From: an uncultured bacterium | Lineage (GTDB): Bacteria; Actinomycetota; Coriobacteriia; Coriobacteriales; Coriobacteriaceae | Direction: 5' to 3' | NCBI GenBank assembly: GCA_905215765.1 | Contig: CAJMRP010000104.1 | Coordinates: forward strand, 1 to 7,016 | DNA: 7,016 nt | Shown: in pieces, positions 1 to 5,933 of the stretch | Position numbering within the stretch: the first letter of the stretch is position 1 | How the letters are laid out: every line of letters begins with the position of its first letter | Translations under genes and position numbers: made by a program | Notes under the pieces: generated by a model | Database searches by the model: none | Seen by the model: only the letters and a program-made list of their open reading frames with translations | Told to the model about the DNA's origin: nothing

Positions 1-2102
1 AGCATCATCTGCGGCAGCACGTCGCGGCGGCGGATGGCGCCGTAGGTGCGCTCAAAGATCGCCAGCAGCTCCTTTTCCAGCTCCGGCGCGCCGCCGGGCG
101 CAACCGAACGGACGATTCTCTGCGGCTTTTCCGGCTCCTGCTTCGGCGAGAAATCCAGCAGCGGCAGATGCGCCATCCGGTCGACCTCGTCCCACTTGAC
201 CTCAAAGCCCGCGCCGTGCGAGCAGAAGACGGAGCCCGTCGGATGCAGAAGATCGCGCTCCGGGTCGTAGCCGATTCTTTTGACAATCTCGTCCTGCTGC
301 GCGCACGGGCGGTAGCCCGCCGGCTGATACGAGATTTTGCCCTGCCCTCTGGTATAAGACGTGACCTCCGCCGTATATCCGCGCAGCAGCCGGACCGGTC
401 CTGCGCCTGTGAGAACGGCTCGCTCCCCCGCCAGCTCCGGCGTGGAAAGCTCGGCGTGCATCCGCTCAAAATCCGTCATTGCCCGCCCGAGCATGCCCGA
501 CGGCAGCTCCAGCCGGAACGAGTACCACGGCTCCAACAGCACCGCCGCGCCGGCCTCACGCGCCTGCATGAGCCCCTGGCGAATCGCGCGGTACGTGGCC
601 TGGCGAAAGTCGCCGCCCTCGGTGTGTTTGGCATGCGCACGGCCGCCCGTGAGCGTAATGCGCACATCGGCGATGGGCGAGCCGGTCAGCACACCCAGGT
701 GATCGCGCTCCATGGCGTTGGTGAGCGCCAGACGTTGCCAGTTAAGATCGAGCTCGTCGGTCGAGGTCACGGTGCCAAACTGCACGCCCGAACCCGCTGG
801 CAACGGCTCCAGACGCAGATGCACCTCGGCATAGTGGCGCAGTGGCTCAAAGTGGCCCACGCCCTCGACCGGCTGCGAAATGGTCTCCTTATAGAGGATG
901 CCGCCGGGCTCAAACTCGACCGCAAGGCCAAAACGATCGGCCAGCACGCGCTGCACGACCTCGAGCTGCACCGCTCCCATGAGCTGCAGATGTATTTGTT
1001 CAAGATGCGTGTTCCAGCTTACGCCGAGCATGGGATCTTCGTCCGCTAACTCAGTCAATGCCTTGAACACCGTATGGACATCGTGTTCGCCTGGAAGCAC
1101 CGTATAGGTGAGGACCGGCGCAATGACGGGCGCATCGCTCGCAGGTTCCGCGCCCAGGGCGTCCCCTGGGCGAACGTGCGCAAGACCCGTCACGGCACAA
1201 ATACCGCCAGCAGCAACTTCTTGGGCAAGCTCATACTTTTCGCCGTTATAGATGCGCACCTGATCGACCTTCTGCTCCCATGCCTCGGCACCGGAACGTC
1301 CACCAATCATCTGTTTTGCGTGCAGCGTGCCGCCGGTCACTTTAACCCATGCCAAGCGCTCGCCGCGATCCCCGCGGCTGACACGATAGACGCGCGCGGC
1401 AAACTCCGGGAGCCATGTCTGTTCACGCATCAGCGCACATATGCCATCCAGCAGCTCGTCCACGCCTTGGTCCCTGAGCGCCGAGCCGGCAAAACAGGGA
1501 AAGAGCTTGCGCTCGGCAACCATGCGCGACAGCGTTGCGACAGAAAGCTCACCCGCTTCAAAAAACTCCTCGAGCGCCGCCTCGTCCAACGCAGCAGCGT
1601 CCTCCTGAACGGCGCCGCCCGCCAGCAGTTCGTTGGCATCCAGGCAGCCCTCGGAAAGACGTTGCCCAAGTTGTGCCAGCAAAACATCGCGGCCGGGATT
1701 CTCCAAATCGATTTTGTTGATATAGATGAACGTCGGGATGTCATAGCGTGCAAGCAGGCGCCACAGGGTTTCGGTGTGCCCCTGCACGCCGTCGTTGGCG
1801 CCCACAACTAAAATCGCGTAGTCCAGCGCGCGCAATGTGCGCTCCGCCTCGGCCGAAAAATCGACATGCCCCGGTGCATCCACGAGCATGACGTGGGTAT
1901 CGCCATGGTCGAGTACGGCCTGCGACGAGAAAATCGTGATGCCGCGCTCGCGCTCGATCGCGTCAGTGTCCAGATGCGAATCACCATCGTCCACGCGGCC
2001 GCGCTTGCGAATGCGACCCGCGTTGAACAGCATGGCCTCGGCCAGCGTGGTCTTGCCGGCATCGACATGCGCCAAGATTCCAACGACCGCTTGCTTCGAC
2101 AT
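1..2102 (-). CDS. Tet(M)/EF-G-like translational GTPase, long form, C-terminus cut by window edge
   Basis: The reading frame is open for 700 codons from an ATG at 2102 to the left edge, with no stop. All G motifs are readable: AHVDAGKT (residues 11-18), RERGITI (51-57), DAPGHVDF (75-82), NKID (129-132) and GSAL (206-209). The order then follows Tet(M)/EF-G: beta-barrel domain, domain III, domain IV (around 485-500, TGGRAHAKHTEGGDFR) and domain V (starting near LLEPWYSFRLELPS). Tet(M)/Tet(O) proteins end near residue 640. This one continues past a CSHGAGF..KWDEV block (627-640) and an IFERTYGAIRRRD block close to the edge, so it is the long subfamily. From memory, such Clostridia/Actinobacteria proteins are about 900 aa and often end in a YacP-like NYN domain; that part lies outside the window. 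The family binds the ribosomal A-site region and hydrolyses GTP. Whether this member protects against tetracycline is unknown. The start is set by AGAGGAGA four bases upstream. Confidence 0.93.
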   Translation of the reverse strand, partial: MSKQAVVGILAHVDAGKTTLAEAMLFNAGRIRKRGRVDDGDSHLDTDAIERERGITIFSSQAVLDHGDTHVMLVDAPGHVDFSAEAERTLRALDYAILVVGANDGVQGHTETLWRLLARYDIPTFIYINKIDLENPGRDVLLAQLGQRLSEGCLDANELLAGGAVQEDAAALDEAALEEFFEAGELSVATLSRMVAERKLFPCFAGSALRDQGVDELLDGICALMREQTWLPEFAARVYRVSRGDRGERLAWVKVTGGTLHAKQMIGGRSGAEAWEQKVDQVRIYNGEKYELAQEVAAGGICAVTGLAHVRPGDALGAEPASDAPVIAPVLTYTVLPGEHDVHTVFKALTELADEDPMLGVSWNTHLEQIHLQLMGAVQLEVVQRVLADRFGLAVEFEPGGILYKETISQPVEGVGHFEPLRHYAEVHLRLEPLPAGSGVQFGTVTSTDELDLNWQRLALTNAMERDHLGVLTGSPIADVRITLTGGRAHAKHTEGGDFRQATYRAIRQGLMQAREAGAAVLLEPWYSFRLELPSGMLGRAMTDFERMHAELSTPELAGERAVLTGAGPVRLLRGYTAEVTSYTRGQGKISYQPAGYRPCAQQDEIVKRIGYDPERDLLHPTGSVFCSHGAGFEVKWDEVDRMAHLPLLDFSPKQEPEKPQRIVRSVAPGGAPELEKELLAIFERTYGAIRRRDVLPQMM

Positions 2103-2105
2103 GGC

Positions 2106-2113
2106 TCTCCTCT
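2106..2113 (-). promoter_or_regulatory. Ribosome binding site of the long GTPase
   Basis: On the minus strand the sequence reads AAGAGGAGAGCC directly before the ATG at 2102. This purine-rich Shine-Dalgarno match fixes the start, which the conserved KQAVVGILAHVDAGKT N-terminus also requires. Confidence 0.8.
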
Positions 2114-2162
2114 TATTGCAAGCCCATCGCACGCGGCAACGGGCGTCCTCGTTCCACACTGG

Positions 2163-2168
2163 ATGATA
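2163..2168 (-). promoter_or_regulatory. Possible -10 element for the long GTPase
   Basis: On the minus strand TATCAT matches TATAAT at five of six positions. It sits in an AT-rich island (TAAATTGTATCAT) about 60 bases before the start codon, within otherwise very GC-rich DNA. A 17-base spacer upstream leads to TTCGCC, a poor -35 match, so this is only a candidate. Confidence 0.25.
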
Positions 2169-2289
2169 CAATTTACGGGCCGGCGGGCGAAGCGGGCCCT
2201 ATCCCCCGACCGAGCTCATCGCCCCGCGTTGCCGCGCGGCGATTTTCGTAGGTTCGCGCCTTGCGAAAGCCGGCTTGCAAAACAGCGCA

Positions 2290-2329
2290 GCGAACGAAAA
2301 TGGCCCCGGGTGGGACCATTTTCGTTCGC
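2290..2329. repeat. Long perfect intergenic hairpin (14-bp stem)
   Basis: The arms 2290-2303 (GCGAACGAAAATGG) and 2316-2329 are exact reverse complements. A further CCC/GGG pairing (2305-2307 with 2312-2314) lies inside, closing a four-base loop after one C.A mismatch. The hairpin lies 27 bases past the stop codon of the acetyltransferase and could terminate its transcript. However, no clean T-run follows on either strand, which is atypical for an intrinsic terminator. A broken copy of the right arm occurs at 2242-2259 (ATTTTCGT, three inserted bases, TTCGCGC). That suggests a dispersed palindromic element more than a simple terminator. Confidence 0.75.
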
Positions 2330-2344
2330 GCGAATTATTGATAT

Positions 2345-2365
2345 GAGGCGTCGCTCTTACGCCTC
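2345..2365 (-). terminator. Weak hairpin overlapping the acetyltransferase stop codon
   Basis: GAGGCGT (2345-2351) and ACGCCTC (2359-2365) form a 7-bp stem with a 7-base loop that includes the stop codon. The following minus-strand bases are AT-rich (ATATCAATAATT) but not a true T-run. It may end the transcript, alone or together with the larger hairpin just downstream. Confidence 0.35.
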
Positions 2366-2845
2366 ACGCAGCCAATCAAACGCGACGCGCGGCGTACCGT
2401 CCGACACATATACGATACCGGCGCGCTTAAACCCGGCCTTGGCGATGGCGCCCTGCATAGGCAGGTTGTCTTGGTGCGTGTCGATACGCAGATGGTCGAT
2501 ACGTTCCTTGGCAAAGGCAAACATCGCGGCCGCGATACCGTGCACGGTGCCGTCGGATGCCACGCGGTGCAGCACGGCGTACGGAGCGTCGCTGCGCCAT
2601 TGACCGCCCTCAATTACGTCATAGCACTCGTCCGGGCCCGGTAAAAAGGCAAACGTCGCCACCACGCGACCGTCGACTTCGCACACGTAGCTGCCACCAG
2701 CGGCAATATCGGCAGCCAGTTGCTCGGCCGAAGGCGTGCCCTCGGGCCACTGCGTGGCGTTGCCATGCGCGCGCATAAAGGCGCGGGCAGCGTCGTAGAT
2801 AGCCATGACGGCGGGAATGTCGGTATCGAGGGTTTTTCTGATCAT
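2357..2845 (-). CDS. GNAT family N-acetyltransferase
   Basis: This 162-aa protein matches GNAT proteins over its full length. The N-terminus MIRKTLDTDIPAVMAIYDAA is the typical first strand and helix. The acetyl-CoA region follows RVASDGTVHGIAAAMF (94-109), where VHGIAA replaces the usual Q/RxxGxG/A pyrophosphate loop. The next segment, LRIDTHQDNLPMQ (119-131), GFKRAGIVY (138-146) and DGTPRVAFDW (149-158), is the standard C-terminal half of the YitI/ElaA-like single-domain subgroup. Such enzymes transfer acetyl from acetyl-CoA to an amine in the cytoplasm; the substrate cannot be read from sequence. The Shine-Dalgarno is weak (GTGAGG, 11 bases upstream). The gene is divergent from the zinc-ribbon gene, and the palindrome at 2868-2897 lies between them. 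Confidence 0.92.
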   Translation of the reverse strand: MIRKTLDTDIPAVMAIYDAARAFMRAHGNATQWPEGTPSAEQLAADIAAGGSYVCEVDGRVVATFAFLPGPDECYDVIEGGQWRSDAPYAVLHRVASDGTVHGIAAAMFAFAKERIDHLRIDTHQDNLPMQGAIAKAGFKRAGIVYVSDGTPRVAFDWLREA

Positions 2846-2867
2846 CGCGCGGCGGCCTCACGTTTAT

Positions 2868-2897
2868 TGGTATCACTTTGATTGAGCAATGATACCA
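2868..2897. promoter_or_regulatory. Perfect palindrome in divergent promoter region, possible operator
   Basis: TGGTATCA (2868-2875) and TGATACCA (2890-2897) are exact reverse complements separated by 14 AT-rich bases. The half-site centres are 22 bp apart, about two helical turns, as for a dimeric repressor operator. The palindrome occupies most of the gap between the divergent acetyltransferase and zinc-ribbon genes, where promoters for both should lie. It could alternatively be a short RNA hairpin in one leader. No regulator gene is adjacent. Confidence 0.45.
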
Positions 2898-2922
2898 GCG
2901 TTTGAAGAGGGGCGCGAAGCAG

Positions 2923-3219
2923 ATGGGAAGCAAAAAGCGAGCCGCCTGGTCAAAGGCCAAAAGCGAGTTTTTGGGCGCTGCCACCGGCGGCGATATGAGC
3001 GACCTGTTTGCGCGCGAAGACGAGCGCCGCGACGCCCTGAACGCCGAGCGCAATGAAGCCTGGCGCTACAAGTCGTGCGAACGCAAAAACCGTTACGACA
3101 CGCGCGCCGAGGCCGAGGCCGTTATGGCCGACTGCGAAAACCGCGGGCGGCACGGCTTAGCCTGCTACAAATGCGAATACTGCGGCGGCTGGCACCTGAC
3201 GTCGCACCCTTGGAAATAG
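2923..3219 (+). CDS. Small zinc-ribbon protein of unknown function
   Basis: The 98-aa protein has a basic N-terminus (MGSKKRAAWSKAKSEF) and a charged helix rich in R, E and D (28-48). It ends in a Cys/His cluster: C52, C71, C81, C84, C87 and H91 in CYKCEYCGGWHLTS. The spacing 'SCERKNRY...AEAEAVM...CYKCEYCGGWHLT' recalls small bacterial and phage proteins with a single zinc ribbon; probable ligands are C52, C84, C87 and H91. I do not know a function; nucleic-acid binding would be a guess. An in-frame TTG at 2902 would add seven residues but has no ribosome binding site. The ATG at 2923 has GAGGGG ten bases upstream, so I chose it. The gene is alone, convergent with rsmJ. Confidence 0.8.
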   Translation: MGSKKRAAWSKAKSEFLGAATGGDMSDLFAREDERRDALNAERNEAWRYKSCERKNRYDTRAEAEAVMADCENRGRHGLACYKCEYCGGWHLTSHPWK

Positions 3220-3267
3220 ACCCCACATCGGCACGGCACTGACGGAGCGCCAGCCATCGCACGCAAG

Positions 3268-3972
3268 CTACGGGCGCGGCGGCACCAAAACATCGTATCG
3301 AACGGCCTTGCCCGCAAGTTGATAGCTCGGCTTAACGCCGGCAAGCAGCGGCCCCTTCACCGGCCGCTTGATAACGACCTTGCGCGGATGCACCGCAAGC
3401 GCAGCTTCGACCAGCGTCTCCTCATCGGCGCATGGCTGTTCCAGATGATGTAGGAGCTGGAACTTCTTTTTGACCGCCGCGCTCTTGGTGCGTTCGGGAA
3501 ACATGGGGTCCAGATACACCACGTCGGGAGCGGTGAGTTCGCCCTGCCCGATCAGCTCAGCTGCATGACAAAGGCCGGCAATACTGTCCTCGCCCGCATG
3601 TAAGCGCATGCGCGTCACGGCTGTCGCAAGTGCCGGATCATCTGCCGCGCGATCCAGGGCATCCTGGAGCAGCGCCGCGATCACGCAATCCTGCTCGTAC
3701 AGATCGACGGTAAAGCCCGCAGCAGCCAGCAGTAGCGAATCTTCGCCAAAGCCTGCCGTGGCGTCAATCGCCCACGGTTGCTCGGCACCTTTTATGCGTG
3801 CGGCCTTCACCAGCAGCTCTTGCTGCAAGCGACCCTGCTTGAGTCGTGAAAGCATGCGGCCAAAATCGGCACGCAGCTCCATCGTGCCGTCGGTGAGCGT
3901 GAGGCCCTCGGACTTCCCGGTCAGCTCAAGCCCCGTGGCCCGAGCAACAGAAAAGGGATCGACGACGCCCAT
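3268..3972 (-). CDS. rsmJ: RsmJ-like 16S rRNA (guanine-N2)-methyltransferase
   Basis: This 234-aa class I SAM-dependent methyltransferase has motif I DATAGFGED (70-78), acidic motif II YEQD (92-95) and catalytic/base-flipping motif IV LDPMFPERTKSA (154-165). VKKKF and VVIKRPVKGPLLAGVKPSYQLAGKAVRYDV follow, as in E. coli RsmJ (YhiQ). The length is close to the E. coli enzyme, about 250 aa. E. coli RsmJ methylates N2 of G1516 in 16S rRNA helix 45 next to the decoding region; the exact target here is assumed by homology. The start is supported by TAAGGAG five bases upstream (3978-3984). The preceding minus-strand gene is the 47-aa membrane protein, 63 bases away, so the two may be co-transcribed. 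No clear terminator is seen in the 48 bases between its end and the convergent zinc-ribbon gene. Confidence 0.85.
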   Translation of the reverse strand: MGVVDPFSVARATGLELTGKSEGLTLTDGTMELRADFGRMLSRLKQGRLQQELLVKAARIKGAEQPWAIDATAGFGEDSLLLAAAGFTVDLYEQDCVIAALLQDALDRAADDPALATAVTRMRLHAGEDSIAGLCHAAELIGQGELTAPDVVYLDPMFPERTKSAAVKKKFQLLHHLEQPCADEETLVEAALAVHPRKVVIKRPVKGPLLAGVKPSYQLAGKAVRYDVLVPPRP

Positions 3973-4035
3973 GGATACTCCTTAACAAGCAAAACGAATA
4001 CGTGAGCGCCGTTTATGCCAGCACCCAACCGTCCG

Positions 4036-4179
4036 CTATTGTCCCACATGCGACATGGCCCACAGCATCCCAATGCAAAGCACCGCCATCAATCCCGTAC
4101 ACACGGCAGCAATCACGGAATCACCCATGCGCCTTCCCAACGACCGCGGCTCACGCACTTGCCCTGCTCCGTACATCAT
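4036..4179 (-). CDS. Small single-span membrane protein (47 aa)
   Basis: The frame runs from tandem ATG codons (4179 and 4176). One of the best ribosome binding sites in the window, AAGGAGG at 4184-4190, lies four or seven bases before them. The protein has a short basic N-terminal part (about residues 1-20, RSLGRRMGD at the end), then one hydrophobic helix (about 21-42, SVIAAVCTGLMAVLCIGML), then SHVGQ. The positive-inside rule places the N-terminus in the cytoplasm. A longer 69-residue reading from 4245 exists but has no ribosome binding site and a non-membrane-like extension. I do not recognise the family. It sits 63 bases upstream of rsmJ on the same strand and could be its operon partner. 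Confidence 0.6.
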   Translation of the reverse strand: MMYGAGQVREPRSLGRRMGDSVIAAVCTGLMAVLCIGMLWAMSHVGQ

Positions 4180-4258
4180 GGCTCCTCCTTGAGACCAGCT
4201 CCTTGTTACGACCTCATCATCGCAGCGCCGCACATGAGCTGCCATCGATTTGGCTTAC

Positions 4259-4287
4259 GTCCAGCTTTCCTTTTTGAAAGGTTGGAC
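4259..4287. repeat. Imperfect hairpin in divergent intergenic region
   Basis: GTCCA (4259-4263) and TGGAC (4283-4287) pair, and pairing continues inward with CTTT/AAAGG including G.T wobbles, around a T-rich loop. It lies between the divergent 47-aa protein gene and the four-helix membrane protein gene. Nothing else recognisable is present in 4180-4408 apart from the ribosome binding sites and one possible -10. Confidence 0.3.
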
Positions 4288-4334
4288 CGTACAGGCAAGA
4301 GACGCTTTCAAACGCATGCATCGCCCCGTTGAAC

Positions 4335-4340
4335 TACAAT
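4335..4340 (+). promoter_or_regulatory. Possible -10 element for the four-helix membrane protein
   Basis: TACAAT matches TATAAT at five of six positions and lies about 70 bases before the ATG at 4409. The hexamer 17 bases upstream (ACGCAT) is a poor -35, so the call is tentative. Confidence 0.25.
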
Positions 4341-4408
4341 GTGCTTCACGATATGTGCCACAACCTGGGTGCGACAGATTCTCCGCGCCCGCATCGAAAG
4401 GACCAGCT

Positions 4409-4810
4409 ATGAGCGCCGCTCGCAAGACACTCAAAATCCTTGCCCTGATTTATTTTGTTCTGGGCATCGCCAGTCTCGTCATTGGAATCGCCGGCATCGC
4501 GACCGGCAAGCTCGAGTCCACCTACGGATCGAACGCCATGCTCGCCGCGGTCGTGCTGGTCGCCAAGGGCGTTGTCGATCTTGCCGCGGGTGTTGCGGGC
4601 ATCAAGGGCGCCAACAAGCCTTCGCAGGTGGATGGCGCGTTTAAGCTCGGTATTGTTGCCGCGGTCGCCACGCTTGCCCAAGCGGTGCTCACGCTTCCCG
4701 CGTTTGGCGGCGACGCCATCAACTTTGGCGCCTTTGTCATCGTGGTGTACGACCTGTTCTTTGTTCAGCAGGTACACGCCGTTAAGGCCGAGAACAAGGA
4801 CCGCCTATAA
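4409..4810 (+). CDS. Four-helix integral membrane protein of unknown function
   Basis: The 133-aa protein begins MSAARKTLKILALIYF. It shows four hydrophobic segments at about residues 9-31, 41-65, 79-98 and 105-125, rich in Ala, Val, Ile and Gly, with a charged KAENKDRL tail. Many GxxxA/AxxxG-like small-residue patterns (LVIGIAGIATG, AAGVAGIKGA) suggest tight helix packing. No catalytic, metal-binding or transport motif is visible and I do not recognise the family. The start is chosen because AAAGGA (4397-4402) lies six bases upstream and the membrane part begins at once. The open frame extends back to 4250, but that part is not membrane-like and has no good ribosome binding site. A terminator follows 40 bases after the stop, so the gene appears monocistronic. 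Confidence 0.75.
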   Translation: MSAARKTLKILALIYFVLGIASLVIGIAGIATGKLESTYGSNAMLAAVVLVAKGVVDLAAGVAGIKGANKPSQVDGAFKLGIVAAVATLAQAVLTLPAFGGDAINFGAFVIVVYDLFFVQQVHAVKAENKDRL

Positions 4811-4849
4811 GCGCTCGCTTCTCATAACCTCTGCAGCCAAGCAACTAAA

Positions 4850-4885
4850 AAAGGGCCGATCGCGCATCTCCGCGGTCGGCCCTTT
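4850..4885. terminator. Bidirectional intrinsic terminator
   Basis: Arms 4850-4864 and 4871-4885 pair over 15 positions (AAAGGGCCGAYCGCG with one G.T wobble) around a 6-base loop. On the minus strand the stem is followed by a six-T run (CCCTTTTTTAG), ideal for ending the rlmA transcript. On the plus strand it ends CCCTTTACGTTT, usable for the four-helix membrane protein gene. The position between two convergent genes fits both roles. Confidence 0.9.
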
Positions 4886-4939
4886 ACGTTTGCCCAGATA
4901 AAACCTACCAAAATAAACCTGTCCCTTTTTGGCAGGTTG

Positions 4940-5755
4940 TTAGCTGTGGCGGTACTCGGCGATGATGAAGTCGATATCGGTTTGAAGGGTGTCCAAGTTT
5001 GCCAGGCGCTCTTTATCGGCAGGGCGCGTGCGGTAGTAGTACGGCGTCATCTGGAACACCGCCTCAATGTCGGCCTGGGTCTGAAGCGTAATATTCGCAG
5101 ATACCCGCTGCGTTCCGACTAACTCGAGCTCGGTGGTCTGCGGCAGCTTCTCGTCGTTAAGGTACGGTGTATCGTAGAGCACTTCCTTAAGCCCAAACAG
5201 ATGACGGGCACCTGGCACGACGGTGTACAGCGAGCCCTCGGGCGCCAGCACGCGGGCAAACTCACGCTCGTTAAAGGGAGCGAAGAGCTCGGTCACCATA
5301 TCGAAGGCGCCATCAGCCACGGGGATGTCCTTCATGTTGGCCACGAAGTAGGTCGCATCGCCGCGCTTGGCGGCAAGGCGCACCATCTCTTTGCCCAGGT
5401 CGAAACCGTAAGCATCCACGCCCGGCACCGCGCCCATGGCACTGGTGTAGTAGCCCTCGCCGCAGCAAATATCGAGCAGCGTCATGGAGCCGTTCGCAGA
5501 CGCTGCACGCCCAGACACCCGCTCGCGCACCAGTTCAACCATCGCATCGCGCAACGGCGCATAGTACCCGCGGTTCAGAAAGTCACGACGACTGCGCGCC
5601 TGTGACTTGGGATCGCCCATAGAGTCGCCGCTCTTGGACGAGCGCAGTAGGTACAGATAGCCCTCGCGCGCACGGTCAAACCGGTGTCCGCCTGTGCATG
5701 CAGCACCGCGCTCGTCGTCCACCAACGGCTCATGGCAAACGGGACACAACAACAT
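4940..5755 (-). CDS. rlmA: RlmA-type 23S rRNA (guanine-N1)-methyltransferase
   Basis: This 271-aa protein has the family's N-terminal zinc ribbon: C4, C7, C20 and H24 in LLCPVCHEPL...ACTGGHRFD, as in E. coli RlmA. A linker with GYLYLLRSSKSGDSMGDPK and RRDFLNRGYYAPLRD follows; this is also conserved in the family. The SAM-binding Rossmann fold comes next: motif I LLDICCGEGYYT (92-103), then YGFDLGKEMVRLAAKR. The LFAPFNEREFARVLAPEGS and VVPGARHLFGLKEVLYD segments match the RlmA C-terminal half. RlmA(I) methylates N1 of G745 in 23S helix 35, and RlmA(II)/TlrB methylates G748, which with other methylation contributes to tylosin resistance. Sequence alone does not let me assign the subtype. The start is supported by TAAGGAG (5761-5767) five bases upstream. 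The gene is divergent from the MATE gene and ends at a strong terminator. Confidence 0.9.
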   Translation of the reverse strand: MLLCPVCHEPLVDDERGAACTGGHRFDRAREGYLYLLRSSKSGDSMGDPKSQARSRRDFLNRGYYAPLRDAMVELVRERVSGRAASANGSMTLLDICCGEGYYTSAMGAVPGVDAYGFDLGKEMVRLAAKRGDATYFVANMKDIPVADGAFDMVTELFAPFNEREFARVLAPEGSLYTVVPGARHLFGLKEVLYDTPYLNDEKLPQTTELELVGTQRVSANITLQTQADIEAVFQMTPYYYRTRPADKERLANLDTLQTDIDFIIAEYRHS

Positions 5756-5811
5756 GGCAACTCCTTAGCGCGAACAACACAACGCCCACCATTGTCGCAC
5801 GCCTTCCCCAC

Positions 5812-5869
5812 CTAGTCATTGGGGACGTTCTTGAAGGACTAATCGTTTAAGAACGTCCCCCATGACTAG
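5812..5869. repeat. Long-arm intergenic hairpin with GGGGACGTTCTT core (REP/MITE-like)
   Basis: Arms 5812-5832 and 5849-5869 (21 bases each) are reverse complements with one mismatch. Both ends carry CTAGTCAT / ATGACTAG and the core GGGGACGTTCTT. Pairing can continue three bases into the loop. The loop sequence CTAATCG (5839-5845) is an exact reverse complement of CGATTAG (5871-5877) just outside the stem, so a pseudoknot or alternative fold is possible. It lies in the leader region of the MATE gene, between divergent genes. 'GGGGACGTTC' hairpins are, from memory, common dispersed repeats near REP-associated transposases in several phyla and in Collinsella-like genomes; no transposase is present here. 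Confidence 0.8.
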
Positions 5870-5933
5870 TCGATTAGGAGTATCATCATCTGCGCAAATA
5901 AGCACGAAAGAGCATATTAGAGATTGAGAGCAT

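Noticed and set aside
168..1049. Long open frame on the plus strand, 293 codons
   Set aside because: It is antisense to the GTPase gene, whose protein carries unmistakable motifs. The plus-strand translation is rich in Arg, His, Leu and Ala with no recognisable domain, as expected of a shadow in GC-rich DNA.
1074..1811. Second long plus-strand open frame opposite the GTPase gene
   Set aside because: It is also a shadow of the GTPase coding strand, lacks a ribosome binding site and resembles no known family.
2902..2922. TTG start for the zinc-ribbon protein
   Set aside because: No Shine-Dalgarno sequence precedes it, and the ATG at 2923 has GAGGGG upstream.
4201..4212. CCTTGTTACGAC, an exact 12-base match to the conserved 3' region of 16S rRNA (antisense)
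   Set aside because: The flanking bases do not continue the rRNA match on either side, so it is not an rRNA fragment. It is most likely chance.
4250..4408. Upstream extension of the four-helix membrane protein to an ATG at 4250
   Set aside because: The extra 53 residues are not membrane-like and have no ribosome binding site, whereas the ATG at 4409 has AAAGGA at ideal spacing.
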